Counted from the stretch's first letter, positions 1 through 9,293 are shown. The stretch is DNA of 64,000 nucleotides from JALYZC01 sp963725645 (GCA_963725645.1 CAVRZD010000006.1:1116001-1180000), one strand, 5' to 3'. Notes: generated by a model not told the origin, from the letters alone. A program made the numbers and translations.

Positions 1-927
1 GCGGGCGACAAGCGCGCGCTGGCGCGCGCGATCTCGCTCGTCGAGGACGACGACCCGGCGGGGTGGGATCTCGTGCGCGAGGTCTACCCGAGCACCGGAC
101 GGGCGTCGGTGGTCGGCTTCACGGGTCCGCCGGGCGTCGGCAAGTCCACGCTGATCGGGGCGCTGACCACGGCGCAGCGCGAGGCCGGGCGCGACGTCGC
201 CGTCCTCTCCATCGACCCCTCCTCGCCGTTCACGCACGGCGCGCTGCTGGGCGACCGCATCCGGCTGACGGAGCACTTCCTCGACCCCGGCGTGTTCATC
301 CGCTCGATGGCCAATCGCGGCGCGCTCGGCGGGCTGTCGGAGGCGGCGCTGCAGGCCGCGCTGCTGATGGATGCGGCCGGCAAGGACGACGTGTTCATCG
401 AGACGGTCGGGGTCGGCCAGGCCGAGGTCGACATCATCGACCACGCCGACACGATCGTGCTGGTGCTCCAGCCGGGCTCGGGCGACTCGATCCAGGCGCT
501 GAAGGCCGGGGTGATGGAGATCCCTGACGTGATCGTCGTCAACAAGGCCGACCACCCGCTGACGGACACGATGCTCCGCGAGATCCGTGGTGTGCTCCAC
601 CTTGGCCCCCAGGCCGACTGGGACATCCCCGTCCTCACGACCGAGGCCGCGCACGGCAAGGGCATCGACGAGCTGGCGGCCGCGCTCGCCGAGCACCGCG
701 CTCACATCGAGCGGGAGGGCACGCTCTCCGAGCGCCGGCGGCGCAATCTCATGAACGAGGTCCTCGCGCTGGCCACCGCGCGGATGCGCCGGCGGCTGGA
801 GGACTCGGTCCGCGACGACGCCGACGTTCAGCATCTGCTCGACGAGGTCGTGGCGCGCCGGTTGGATCCGGCCAGCGCGGCGGGCTCGATCCTCGAGCGC
901 GAGGACGGCAGCGGAGCGGGGCCGTGA
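1..927 (+). CDS. meaB: MeaB/ArgK-type G-protein chaperone of B12-dependent acyl-CoA mutase (5' truncated)
   Basis: P-loop GTPase that guards B12-dependent acyl-CoA mutases, gating adenosylcobalamin loading and protecting the enzyme from inactivation. The reading frame is open from the first base, and the residues before the first in-frame Met (AGDKRALARAISLVEDDDP) match the usual MeaB N-terminal region, so only a short piece of the 5' end lies outside the window. Visible motifs are Walker A GPPGVGKST, the SIDPSSPF stretch, FIETVGVGQ (Walker B/switch region) and NKAD for guanine recognition. The C-terminal helical arm (EREGTLSERRRRNLMNE) is present. It shares a GTGA overlap with the next gene. 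The likely client mutase is encoded about 25 kb away (25748-27404 and 30067-30474). Confidence 0.93.
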   Translation, partial: AGDKRALARAISLVEDDDPAGWDLVREVYPSTGRASVVGFTGPPGVGKSTLIGALTTAQREAGRDVAVLSIDPSSPFTHGALLGDRIRLTEHFLDPGVFIRSMANRGALGGLSEAALQAALLMDAAGKDDVFIETVGVGQAEVDIIDHADTIVLVLQPGSGDSIQALKAGVMEIPDVIVVNKADHPLTDTMLREIRGVLHLGPQADWDIPVLTTEAAHGKGIDELAAALAEHRAHIEREGTLSERRRRNLMNEVLALATARMRRRLEDSVRDDADVQHLLDEVVARRLDPASAAGSILEREDGSGAGP

Positions 928-1613
928 CCGCCGCCGGCCTCGAGTCGGGACTCGCGGCCCAGGCCGAGGCGTTCCGCCGCCGGGTGCGGGCCGGCGACGA
1001 GCACCTCGGCTGGAAGGTCGGGCTCAACGCCCCGGCGGTCCAGGCGGTTCTGGGGCTCGACGGGGTCGTAGTCGGCTTCCTCACCACCGCGACGGAGCTG
1101 GAGACCGGCGCTCCCCACTCGCTGGCGGGCGCCGCGAACCCGGGGATCGAGCCGGAGCTGGCCCTGCGCTTCGGTGCCGACGTCCCCGCCGACGCCTCGC
1201 CCGAGCAGGTCGCCGCGGCGATCGACGCGATCGCGCCGGCGCTGGAGCTGGTCGACCTCGACCGCCCGCTCGACGACCTGCACGCGATCCTTGCGGGCAA
1301 CGTGTTTCACCGCGGCCTGCTCGTCGGCGACTTCGACGCGGGGCGCACGGGCATCGATCTCGCGGGCCTGTCGGTGTCGGTGGCGCGCAACGGGGAGGAG
1401 GCGGGCTCGGTGTCCGCCGCCGACGCCTACGACGATCTCGCCGAGACTGTGCGCTTCGTGACGCTGCGTCTGCGGGTCATGGGCGAGGCGCTGCGCGCCG
1501 GCCAGTTCGTGATCGCCGGGTCGCTCACCCCGATCGTGCCGGTCGCGGCCGGCGACGAGCTGCGCGCGGACTTCGGCCCACTCGGCACCCTCGAGTTGGA
1601 ATTCACGGACTGA
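924..1613 (+). CDS. 2-keto-4-pentenoate hydratase-like protein (fumarylacetoacetase superfamily)
   Basis: 229 residues with a GTG start overlapping the meaB stop (GTGA). The protein has the features of the MhpD/hydratase branch of the FAH superfamily: an N-terminal helical region followed by GWKVGLN and the acidic metal-binding stretch GIEPELALRF (the E-x-E motif). The C-terminal half (FVIAGSLTPIVPVAAGDEL) matches the family core that closes the active site. Family members hydrate 2-hydroxypenta-2,4-dienoate or decarboxylate oxalocrotonate in meta-cleavage of aromatics. No other aromatic-degradation genes lie next to it, so the substrate is not known. Its last 11 bases overlap the convergent gene on the other strand. 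Confidence 0.75.
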   Translation: MTAAGLESGLAAQAEAFRRRVRAGDEHLGWKVGLNAPAVQAVLGLDGVVVGFLTTATELETGAPHSLAGAANPGIEPELALRFGADVPADASPEQVAAAIDAIAPALELVDLDRPLDDLHAILAGNVFHRGLLVGDFDAGRTGIDLAGLSVSVARNGEEAGSVSAADAYDDLAETVRFVTLRLRVMGEALRAGQFVIAGSLTPIVPVAAGDELRADFGPLGTLELEFTD

Positions 1614-2994
1614 GCGGAGCCGCGGACTGCCGCCGGCGGACGCGCAGCAGCTCGCGCGCGACGAGCGCTGCGAGGGCCACCGCCAGCGTCCAGCCCACCA
1701 CCGCCGCCCACGCCGAGCCCGCCCCGAAGCGCGGGAACAGCGCGTCGAGCGGGCCCCACGGGATCTCGTGGGGCGGGTGCGCCCACGTGCCGTGCCCCGT
1801 GCGCAGGGCGACGAACAGCCAGGCGCCGGCGGCCACCGTGAGCGCGCACAGGACCCCGCCGATCCGCGGCGCGTGGCGCAGACCCCAGGCGGCCAGCGCG
1901 GCCGCCGCCGGGAGCGCCGCCACCAGGTGGCGCCCCGGGAACCACTCCCCGGAGATGGTCGGAGCGGCCACGACGGCCACCGCCGCGATCGACCCGGCCA
2001 GCAGGAGCAGCAGCGTCGCGGCGACCTCGACGTCGTGCTGCTCGGGGACCGCGCGCGCCACCCGGTCGCGGCGTGAGCGCCACAGCAGCCACGCGGCGAA
2101 GAAGGCGAGAGCGAAGGCCGGCGCCCAGCGCAGGAGTCCCACGCCGCGATCGAGCCACAGCGAGGCGAGGCGCGGCAGACGCTCGAGCACGTCGGCGCTG
2201 CTGAGCGCGTCCGCCGTCGGCTTGCCGGCGGGGCCGACGGCGTAGGGGGTCAGCGCCTCGTACAGACGGCCGTTGACGGTCACGTACGCCACGAGCGAGG
2301 CGAAGAGCACCTCGGCCGCGACGAGGCCGTGGGTTCCGCGGCCCCGGCGCGCCGCCCACCGCCAGGAGGCGAGCAACACGACCACCGCCGGGACGAGGTA
2401 CTTCGCCCCCAGCCACGGCACCGGCGCGAGGACGAGCCCGAGGGCGACGGCGGTGCGCAGGCGCGGGCGGTCGCGGTAGCGGAGCGCGAGGAACGCGGCG
2501 CCCGTGAGCGCAGCGGCGGCGGGGACGTCGGGGTAGATCTCGGTGGCGCTCGCGATCGCGGGTGGAGACAGCGCGCAGGCGAGCGGCGCCACGGTCGCCC
2601 ACGGCTCGGGCACGAGGCGGCGCGCGAGCGCCGCGGCGAGGACGAACGCGAGCGCGGCGAGCGCCGCGATCACCAGTTCGGCGGCGGTGCTGCCGCCCAG
2701 GGCGTAGGCGGGGGCGAGCAGCACGGACACCCCCGCCGGCTGGGGCTCCACGAGCCGGCCGGCGATCACCCGCCCGTTCGTGTTCAGGGTCCCCGAGTAG
2801 AAGCTGCGGTACTGGCGCCGCGCGTACTCGTCGCGCAGGTCGATGTCGCCGCCGGACGCGATCGAGCGGGCCATCAGGAGGTAGCGCGGCTCGTCGCCGG
2901 CGTACCGGTGGTGGTCGGCGGCGTGGATGCCCAGCGTGGCGGCGTAGACCCCGAACAGTGCCAGCCACATGAGGCCCGCCCGGCGGCGACTCAC
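1603..2994 (-). CDS. Multi-pass GT-C-fold membrane glycosyltransferase-like protein
   Basis: 463 residues, GTG start. The N-terminal membrane segment is followed by an extracytoplasmic loop with GDEPRYLLMARSI, the position where polyprenyl-phosphate-dependent GT-C enzymes (PMT/ArnT type) carry catalytic acidic residues. About ten hydrophobic segments follow, ending in a short basic tail. Members of this fold transfer sugars from lipid carriers to outer envelope acceptors; donor and acceptor here are unknown. It is a lone gene whose 3' end overlaps the convergent hydratase gene by 11 bp. Confidence 0.6.
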   Translation of the reverse strand: MSRRRAGLMWLALFGVYAATLGIHAADHHRYAGDEPRYLLMARSIASGGDIDLRDEYARRQYRSFYSGTLNTNGRVIAGRLVEPQPAGVSVLLAPAYALGGSTAAELVIAALAALAFVLAAALARRLVPEPWATVAPLACALSPPAIASATEIYPDVPAAAALTGAAFLALRYRDRPRLRTAVALGLVLAPVPWLGAKYLVPAVVVLLASWRWAARRGRGTHGLVAAEVLFASLVAYVTVNGRLYEALTPYAVGPAGKPTADALSSADVLERLPRLASLWLDRGVGLLRWAPAFALAFFAAWLLWRSRRDRVARAVPEQHDVEVAATLLLLLAGSIAAVAVVAAPTISGEWFPGRHLVAALPAAAALAAWGLRHAPRIGGVLCALTVAAGAWLFVALRTGHGTWAHPPHEIPWGPLDALFPRFGAGSAWAAVVGWTLAVALAALVARELLRVRRRQSAAPLSP

Positions 2995-3093
2995 GGCACG
3001 GGAGATCGAAGGCCCACGGCGGCAGAGTACGCATTCGATGTGCGGCTACCCGTACAGACCACCGCCGGTGCCGCGGCCAGAATCGTCGAGACC

Positions 3094-3444
3094 ATGGCCA
3101 CCTTCCTGATCGCCGACGACCACCCTCGGTTTCGCGCCCTCGTCTCGGTCCTGCTCCGGGAGGAGGGGCACGACGTCGTCGGGCAGGTCGCCGACGGCAA
3201 CGGCGCCGTCGAGGCGGCCCGCAGGCTGGCGCCGGACGTGGTGCTCCTCGACGTCCACCTGCCGGACATCAGCGGCTTCGAGGTCGCGAGCCGCATCGCC
3301 GGCGAGGACGATGCACCGACCGTCTGGCTGACCTCGACGCACGAGGGCAGCGACTACGAGCAGATGGCCCGCCGCAACGGGGCGCGCGGCTTCGTTCCCA
3401 AGCACCACCTGTCGGCGGCGGCGATCGAGCAGCTGCTCGACTGA
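3094..3444 (+). CDS. Stand-alone receiver-domain response regulator
   Basis: 116 residues consisting only of a CheY-like receiver domain. The N-terminal acidic pair (IADDH), the phospho-acceptor Asp in DVVLLDVHLPD, the Thr/Ser switch (VWLTSTHEG) and the conserved Lys (GFVPKHHL) are all visible. No output domain follows before the stop. It sits directly upstream of a sensor kinase and a LuxR-type regulator in the same direction, so it probably acts as a phosphate shuttle or sink in that pathway. ATG was chosen because it is the first Met that gives a complete receiver fold. Confidence 0.88.
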   Translation: MATFLIADDHPRFRALVSVLLREEGHDVVGQVADGNGAVEAARRLAPDVVLLDVHLPDISGFEVASRIAGEDDAPTVWLTSTHEGSDYEQMARRNGARGFVPKHHLSAAAIEQLLD

Positions 3445-3489
3445 TGACGGCGCTTGCGCGCCGCCGGTGGTGAGGGTACGTTCGCTCCG

Positions 3490-5013
3490 GTGCCCGCCCC
3501 CGCAGCACTCCGGGCCGATCACGCGGTTGCACGGATCCTGGCCGTTACGGACGACGAGGCGATGCTGTACGCGCGCGTGCTCGAGGCGATGGGCGACGCG
3601 CTGGACTGGGACTTCGGGGCGCTGTGGGCGGCCGAGCCCGACGGGGAGGCGATCGCCTGCGTCGAGTCGTGGTCGGCGCCGGACTTCGATGCCGGCGAGT
3701 TCGCCGAGGTGACGCGCACGATGCGGATGGAGCCGGGCGTCGGGCTGCCGGGCACCGTCTGGCGGAGTGGCCGCCCGGCGTGGATCGTGGACCCGTCGCA
3801 GACGCCGAACTTCCCGCGCGCGGCGGTCGCGGCGCGGACCGGCCTGCGGGCGGCCTTCGGCTTCCCGATGCGCAGCCCGCAGGGCGTGATCGGGGTGATC
3901 GAGTTCTTCACCCGCGAGCCGCGCACGCCGGACGACGAGCTCCTCGCGACGATGGCCTCGTTGGGGAGCCAGATCGGCCAGTTCGTCGTGCGCCGTCGCG
4001 CCGAACGGGACGTGCGCGAGAGCGATGAGCGCAAGCGCGCCATCCTGGACGCGGCGCTGGACTGCATCATCACGATCGACCACCGTGGGCGCGTGCTCGA
4101 GTTCAACCCGGCCGCGGAGCGCACCTTCGGCCTGGCGGCCGAGGACGCCGTCGGACGGGACATGGCCCAGCTGATCGTGCCGCCGTCGCTGCGCGACCGG
4201 CACCGCGCGGGCTTCGCGCGCTACCTCGAGACAGGCGAGCCCCACGTGGTCGGGCGGCGCCTGGAGATCACCGGCATGCGCGCCGACGGCAGCGAGTTCC
4301 CCGTCGAGCTCGCGATCACGCGGATCAACCTGCCGGGTCCGCCGCGGTTCACCGGGTACCTGCGCGACATCAGCGACCGCAAGCACGCGGAGGCCGAGCT
4401 GCGGGCCTCGCGCGCCCGGATCGTGGAGGCGGCCGACGCCGAGCGCCGGCGGCTGGAGCGCGACCTCCACGACGGCGCGCAGCAGCGCCTCGTGAACGTC
4501 GGGCTCACCCTCCGGCTGGCGCAGTCGCGGCTCGCGAAGGAGGGCGGGGAGGAGCAGCCCCTCCTGGTGGAGGCGATCGACGAGCTCGGAGCGGCCGCGC
4601 TGGAGCTCCGCGAGCTGGCCCGCGGCATCCATCCCGCGGTGCTCTCCGACGGCGGGCTCGAGCCCGCGATCGGCGCGCTGATCGACCGCTGCAAGGCGCG
4701 GGTGGACCTGGTCGAGGCGCCGACGGATCGCCTGCCGGCGCCCGTGGAGGTGACGGCGTACTTCCTCGTGGCCGAGGCCCTGACGAACGTCACGCGCTAC
4801 TCGGAGGCGACCCGGACCGAGGTCCTCGCGGCCCGGCGGGACGACGACCTGGTGGTGGAGGTGCGCGACGACGGGCGCGGCGGCGCGGACCCGGAGGCGG
4901 GATCGGGCCTGCGCGGTTTGGCCGACCGCGTGGCCGCCCTCGGCGGCGCGCTCGAGGTCATCAGCCCGCCCGGCGAGGGAACCGTCATCCGGGCGCGGAT
5001 CCCATGCGGGTAG
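3490..5013 (+). CDS. Soluble GAF-PAS sensor histidine kinase (HisKA_3 / NarL-type)
   Basis: About 507 residues from the GTG at 3490; an upstream in-frame TTG at 3454 would add 12 residues. No membrane segments. Domain order is GAF (about residues 20-165), PAS (about 180-300, with ILDAALDCIITIDHRGRVLE and a PAC segment GYLRDISDRK), dimerisation/phospho-acceptor HisKA_3 (RDLHDGAQQRLVNVG, His within LHDG) and a C-terminal HATPase. The N-box reads EALTNVTRYSEA where most relatives have a His/Ala ending, and the G-box GSGLRGLADRV is intact. The gene overlaps the following LuxR regulator by 10 bp, so the two form a cognate pair. Confidence 0.88.
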   Translation: MPAPAALRADHAVARILAVTDDEAMLYARVLEAMGDALDWDFGALWAAEPDGEAIACVESWSAPDFDAGEFAEVTRTMRMEPGVGLPGTVWRSGRPAWIVDPSQTPNFPRAAVAARTGLRAAFGFPMRSPQGVIGVIEFFTREPRTPDDELLATMASLGSQIGQFVVRRRAERDVRESDERKRAILDAALDCIITIDHRGRVLEFNPAAERTFGLAAEDAVGRDMAQLIVPPSLRDRHRAGFARYLETGEPHVVGRRLEITGMRADGSEFPVELAITRINLPGPPRFTGYLRDISDRKHAEAELRASRARIVEAADAERRRLERDLHDGAQQRLVNVGLTLRLAQSRLAKEGGEEQPLLVEAIDELGAAALELRELARGIHPAVLSDGGLEPAIGALIDRCKARVDLVEAPTDRLPAPVEVTAYFLVAEALTNVTRYSEATRTEVLAARRDDDLVVEVRDDGRGGADPEAGSGLRGLADRVAALGGALEVISPPGEGTVIRARIPCG

Positions 5014-5645
5014 TCATCGCCGAGGACTCGGTCCTGCTGCGCGAGGGCATCGCCCGGCTGCTCGCGGAGGCCGGGATCGAGGTCGTGGGCCAGGCCGGCG
5101 ACGCCGAGGACCTGATGCGCAAGGTGCGGGCGCACAAGCCCGACGTGGTGATCGTGGACATCCGCATGCCGCCCAAGCACGAGGACGAGGGCGTCCAGGC
5201 CGCGCGCGAGATCCGCTCCGAGCTGCCCGGCACGGGCGTGCTCGTGCTCTCGCAGTACGTCGACGAGCACTACGCCGTGCAGCTGCTCGCCGACGGTGCC
5301 GACGGCGTCGGGTACCTCCTCAAGGACCGCGTCGCCGACGTCGAGCGGTTCCTCGACGCTGTGCAGCGGGTCGCCGACGGCGGCTCCGCGCTCGATCCCG
5401 AGGTGGTCGCGCAGATGGTCGGGCGCAAGCGCGACGACCCGCTGGAGGAGCTGACGCCGCGCGAGCGCGAGGTGCTCGGGTTGATGGCGCAGGGCCTCTC
5501 GAACAAGGGGATCTGCGAGGAGCTCGTGCTCAGCGAGCGCGCGGTCGAGCGCCACATCACCGGCGTGCTCTCGAAGCTCGACATCCCGGCGACCGGCGCC
5601 GAGCACCGTCGCGTGCTCGCGGTCCTCGCCTACCTGCAGGCGTAG
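5004..5645 (+). CDS. NarL/LuxR-family response regulator
   Basis: 213 residues with an N-terminal receiver (IAEDSVLLREG, phospho-acceptor Asp in VVIVDIRMPP, Lys in YLLKDR) and a C-terminal LuxR-type HTH (LTPREREVLGLMAQGLSNK, SERAVERHITGVLSKL). The ATG lies inside the last codons of the kinase gene, a 10-bp overlap that implies translational coupling. It is the DNA-binding output of the kinase pair; target genes cannot be told from the sequence. Confidence 0.92.
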   Translation: MRVVIAEDSVLLREGIARLLAEAGIEVVGQAGDAEDLMRKVRAHKPDVVIVDIRMPPKHEDEGVQAAREIRSELPGTGVLVLSQYVDEHYAVQLLADGADGVGYLLKDRVADVERFLDAVQRVADGGSALDPEVVAQMVGRKRDDPLEELTPREREVLGLMAQGLSNKGICEELVLSERAVERHITGVLSKLDIPATGAEHRRVLAVLAYLQA

Positions 5646-5666
5646 CGCTCGGGGGAGCTCAGCCGC

Positions 5667-6812
5667 TCAGGCGCCCAGCGCGCGGGCGATCACCATCTGC
5701 TGGACCTCGTCGGTCCCCTCGCCGATGGTGAGGATCTTGGCGTCGCGGTAGAAGCGGCACACGGGGTACTCCTCGATGTAGCCGTAGCCGCCGTGGATCT
5801 GCACGGCCTCCTCGGACGCGCGCACCGCCAGGCGGCCGGTCTTGAGCTTCGCCTGGGCGGCGGTCAGCGTGAAGTTGGCGCCGGCGTCCTTGAGCCGCGC
5901 GGCCTTGTAGGTGAGCAGGCGCGCGGCCTCGATCTCGGTGGCCATGTCGGCGAGCTTGGCTCCGATCGCCTGGAACTTCGCGATCGGCTGGCCGAACGCG
6001 CGGCGCTCCTTGGCGTAGGCAAGCGCCTCGTCGAGCGCGCCCTGCGCCAGGCCCACGCCCATGGCCGCCACGCCGATCCGCCCGATGTCGAGCACGTGCA
6101 GGAACTGCTTGAAGCCGCCCCCGCGCGGGCCGAGCAGGTGCTCCTCGGGCACGCGACACTCGGTGAACGTCAGCGGGCGCGTGTCCGATGCGTTCCAGCC
6201 CATCTTGCGGTAGGGCTCGCCCTGCTCGTACCCGGGCGTCCCGTTGGGGACGAGGATGTTCGAGATCTCCTTCTGGCCGTTCTCCTGTCCGGTTACGGCG
6301 GTGATCGCGACGACGCCGGAGATGTCGGTCCCGGCGTTGGTGATGAATTGCTTGGCGCCGTCGATCACCCACTCGCCGTCCTCCAGCCGCGCCCGGGTCT
6401 GCGTGTTCCCCGCATCCGACCCGGCCTCCGGCTCGGTCAGGCCGAACGCGCCGAGGCGCTCCCCGGCGCACAGCCGCGGCAGCCACTCGCGCTTCTGCTC
6501 CTCCGAGCCGAACAGGTAGATCGGCTGGGTGCCGAGCGACGTGTGCGCGCACACCGTGATCGCCACCGAGGAGTCCACGCGCGTCAGCTCCTCGACGGCG
6601 ATCGCGTAGGCGAGCGTGTCCCCGCCGCCCCCGCCGTACTCCTCGGGGAAGGGAATGCCCATCAGGTTGAGCTCGCCGAGGCGCCGCACGATGTCGTAGG
6701 GGAACGCCTTCGTGCGGTCGAGCTCCTCCGCCACGGGCGCGACCTCGCCGCGCGCGAAGTCGCGCACGGTGCCCTGGATCAGGCGGTGCTCGTCGGACAG
6801 CTCGAAGTCCAT
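5667..6812 (-). CDS. Acyl-CoA dehydrogenase
   Basis: 381 residues, ATG start (MDFELSDEHRLIQGTVRDFA), normal family length. FAD-dependent alpha,beta-dehydrogenation of an acyl-CoA, passing electrons to ETF. Motifs include FGLTEPEAGSDAGNT (flavin/substrate contact), KQFITNAG, RRAFGQPI, and the C-terminal IHGGYGYIEEYPVCRFYRD. The catalytic base is expected at the Glu in ILTIGEGTDEVQQ, the usual place for short- and medium-chain or branched-chain members. Its electron acceptors are encoded at 30617-34117. The chain-length specificity cannot be told. Confidence 0.92.
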   Translation of the reverse strand: MDFELSDEHRLIQGTVRDFARGEVAPVAEELDRTKAFPYDIVRRLGELNLMGIPFPEEYGGGGGDTLAYAIAVEELTRVDSSVAITVCAHTSLGTQPIYLFGSEEQKREWLPRLCAGERLGAFGLTEPEAGSDAGNTQTRARLEDGEWVIDGAKQFITNAGTDISGVVAITAVTGQENGQKEISNILVPNGTPGYEQGEPYRKMGWNASDTRPLTFTECRVPEEHLLGPRGGGFKQFLHVLDIGRIGVAAMGVGLAQGALDEALAYAKERRAFGQPIAKFQAIGAKLADMATEIEAARLLTYKAARLKDAGANFTLTAAQAKLKTGRLAVRASEEAVQIHGGYGYIEEYPVCRFYRDAKILTIGEGTDEVQQMVIARALGA

Positions 6813-6860
6813 CGGGCGGGCATTGTCACAGAGGGTTGCCGGGATCGGCACACTCCCCGC

Positions 6861-8444
6861 ATGGGGCAGGCGGAGCTCTTGATCGTCGGATTGCTGGTGG
6901 CGGTGGCGGGACTGGGCGCGCTGGCGCGCGGCCTGTCGCTTCCGTATCCGATCGTCCTCGTCATCGGCGGCGCGCTGTTCGGCTTCGTTCCGGGCGTGCC
7001 CGAGGTCAAGCTCGACCCGGATGTGGTGCTCGTGATCTTCCTCCCGCCGCTCCTCTACGGCGCCGCGTTCTTCGCGAACCTCGGCGACATCCGCGCCAAC
7101 CTCCGGCCGATCGCGCTCAGCTCGGTCGGACTGGTCCTGATCACGATGGCCACCGTCGCCGTGGCGGCGCACGAGCTGATCGACGGACTGCCGTGGGGGG
7201 CGGCGTTCGCCCTCGGCGCCGTCGTGTCGCCGACGGACCCGCTGGCGGGCGCCGCGATCATGCGGCGTCTCGGCGTGCCGCGCCGCCTGGTGAGCGTCGT
7301 CGAGGGGGAGGGCCTGTTCAACGACGCGACCGCGCTGGTCGCCTACCGCGTCGCCGTCGCCGCGGTGGTGAGCGGCAGCTTCTCCCTCGCCGACGCCGGC
7401 CTGACGTTCGTGGCGGGCGCCGCCGGGGGGATCGCCATCGGCCTGGTCGTCGGCTGGGTGATCGCCGAGATCCGCAAGCGGATCGCCGACCCGCAGCTCA
7501 GCATCACGGTGTCGCTCCTCAGCGGGTACGCCGCGTTCATCCCGGCCAATGCGCTCGGTGCGTCGGGAGTGCTGGCCGCCGTCACCACCGGCATCTACAT
7601 GGGCATCCGCGGGCCGAGCATCATCTCGGCGCGTACGCGGCTCCAGGGCTTCATGGTCTGGGACATCCTCGACTTCCTGCTCAACGCGAGCCTGTTCGTC
7701 CTCGTCGGGCTCCAGCTGCGGACGGTCGTGGACGGTCTGGGCGGCTACTCGGCCGGCACGCTGGCGGGCTACGCCCTGGCGGTGAGCGCGGTCGTGATCG
7801 CGGTGCGGGTGGTGTGGGCCTTCACCGTTCCCTACCTGATCCGGGCGCTGGACCGGCGCCCCAGCCAGCGCGCCCGCCGCTCCGGGGCCGCCCCGCGCTT
7901 TGTGATCGCCTGGGCGGGCATGCGCGGGGCGGTCTCGCTCGCCGCCGCGCTCGCGCTTCCGCTGACGACGGACTCGGGCGCGCCGTTCCCGGACCGCGAC
8001 CTCCTCATCTTCCTCACGTTCGCGGTGATCTTCGCGACGCTCGTCCTGCAGGGCCTGTCGCTGCCCGCGGTCATCCGCGCGCTGGACGTCCACAGCGACG
8101 GCAGCGAGGACCGCGAGGAGCTGCGCGCGCGCCTCGAGGCCACGAAGGCCGCGCTCGACCAGCTTGACGCCCTGGCCGACGAGGAATGGACGCGCGACGA
8201 CACGATCGACCGCATGCGCCGCCTCTACGAGTACCGCAAGCGCCGCTTCGCGGCCCGCGCCGGGAAGATCGAGGACGACGGGTACGAGGACCGCTCGCTC
8301 GCCTACCAGCAGACGGTCCAGTCCGTGCTGGCCGCCCAGCGCGAGGCGCTTGTGCAGTTGCGCAACGACGGGACGATCTCCAACGAGGTCATGAACCTCG
8401 TGGTCCGGGAAATGGACCTGGAAGAGTCCCGGCTCGAAATCTGA
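6861..8444 (+). CDS. CPA1-family Na+(K+)/H+ antiporter
   Basis: 527 residues. Roughly twelve membrane segments are followed by a soluble C-terminal tail of about 115 residues. Family motifs are clear: VVSPTDPLAGAAIM, EGEGLFNDATALV (the ND pair that carries ion exchange) and IAWAGMRGAVSLAAALALP near the last helices. The charged, helical C-terminal tail (EELRARLEATKAALDQLD onward) is typical of bacterial NhaP/YjcE-like members and is likely cytoplasmic and regulatory. It is divergent from the acyl-CoA dehydrogenase gene with 48 bp between starts. Confidence 0.88.
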   Translation: MGQAELLIVGLLVAVAGLGALARGLSLPYPIVLVIGGALFGFVPGVPEVKLDPDVVLVIFLPPLLYGAAFFANLGDIRANLRPIALSSVGLVLITMATVAVAAHELIDGLPWGAAFALGAVVSPTDPLAGAAIMRRLGVPRRLVSVVEGEGLFNDATALVAYRVAVAAVVSGSFSLADAGLTFVAGAAGGIAIGLVVGWVIAEIRKRIADPQLSITVSLLSGYAAFIPANALGASGVLAAVTTGIYMGIRGPSIISARTRLQGFMVWDILDFLLNASLFVLVGLQLRTVVDGLGGYSAGTLAGYALAVSAVVIAVRVVWAFTVPYLIRALDRRPSQRARRSGAAPRFVIAWAGMRGAVSLAAALALPLTTDSGAPFPDRDLLIFLTFAVIFATLVLQGLSLPAVIRALDVHSDGSEDREELRARLEATKAALDQLDALADEEWTRDDTIDRMRRLYEYRKRRFAARAGKIEDDGYEDRSLAYQQTVQSVLAAQREALVQLRNDGTISNEVMNLVVREMDLEESRLEI

Positions 8445-8513
8445 TCCGCACGCCTTCGTAAGGACTTCGCGCAGGCGGGCGGCGCGCGCGGCGGTCGCCC
8501 GTACGGTCGACGC

Positions 8514-9024
8514 ATGTCGGGCCAGCGCGGGCAGGCGACGGTCGAGTGGACGGGACTTGCTGCTGCTCGTGGCCGGCGCCTTCGTCGCGCTGGCGCTGGC
8601 GGCGCACGCGGTCGGGGACGGCGGGCTACCGGCGCGCCTCGCCTGCGCGATCGCGGGCCGCGACTGCGCGCCGCGGCGCGTCTTCTCGGCGGCGGATTTC
8701 CGGCCGCTGGTCGGCATGCGCGCGACCCTCGACACGCAGGAGCGGGCACCGACGGGGCTCCTCAGCGCCGTCGGCTCGGTGCCGTCCGCGCTCGGAGGCG
8801 TCGCGACGGTGGTGCCGGCCGCGTCGGTCGTGGAGGCCGCCGGCGGGTTCGTGTGGCGCCACCGCCGCACGGTGCGCCAGGTGGCGGTGGCCACGGCGAT
8901 CGGGGCCGGGGTGGCGGCAACGTGCGCGGCCGCGATCGTCGCCGCCAACGCGATCGGGGCGGTGGGCTGCGGCTCGGCGATCGTGGTCGGCGGGTTCGCG
9001 GCCTACGACAACGCGACGCGATGA
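8514..9024 (+). CDS. Flp/TadE-like small secreted or pilin-like protein, split by an apparent +1 frameshift
   Basis: The frame starting at ATG 8514 encodes MSGQRGQATVEWTG and then turns to Arg-rich nonsense. The frame from 8557 encodes a hydrophobic segment (LLLLVAGAFVALALAAHAVG) and a full small protein ending at 9024. Deleting one base near 8555-8556 joins them into about 169 residues with a GQATVEW-plus-membrane-helix N-terminus, as in class III (Flp-type) prepilin-like signals where a Gly precedes a Glu at +5. A TACGGT box lies 6 nt before the ATG. The remainder has a second hydrophobic region (QVAVATAIGAGVAATCAAAI). Function unknown. Confidence 0.6.
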
Positions 9025-9281
9025 GCGGGCGACCGCCGACGCCGCGGGCCCGCGCGGCTGTCGGGCTCGCCGCCCTCGCGGCCGGGGCGGGCGGGGTGGG
9101 GCTGGCTCGCGAGCTCGCCGGCGGCAGCATCGGTGTGCTGCGGTCGGTCTTCGTCGCGCTCGGGGCGGTGGCCGCAGCGGCCTGCCTGCTCGCGGCACGG
9201 CGGGAGGAGGGTGCGGTCGCCTGGATGCTCGCGGCGCTTGGCGCCACGCTCGCCGTCTGCACGGCGGCGGTGCTCGCGTAG
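9021..9281 (+). CDS. Small hydrophobic membrane protein, unknown function
   Basis: 86 residues (MSGRPPTPRARAAVGLAALA at the start), ATGA overlap with the preceding stop. Two or three hydrophobic stretches cover most of the length (VGLAALAAGAGGVGLA, SVFVALGAVAAAACLLAA, AWMLAALGATLAVCTAAVLA). I do not recognise a family. The overlap suggests co-translation with the pilin-like gene before it. Confidence 0.55.
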   Translation: MSGRPPTPRARAAVGLAALAAGAGGVGLARELAGGSIGVLRSVFVALGAVAAAACLLAARREEGAVAWMLAALGATLAVCTAAVLA

Positions 9282-9293
9282 CATCACGCGGTC

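Noticed and set aside
8514..9281. 255-residue ORF read straight through from 8514
   Set aside because: Its middle is Arg/Gly-rich out-of-frame translation; the conserved-looking pieces belong to two genes (8514-9024 with a frameshift and 9021-9281).
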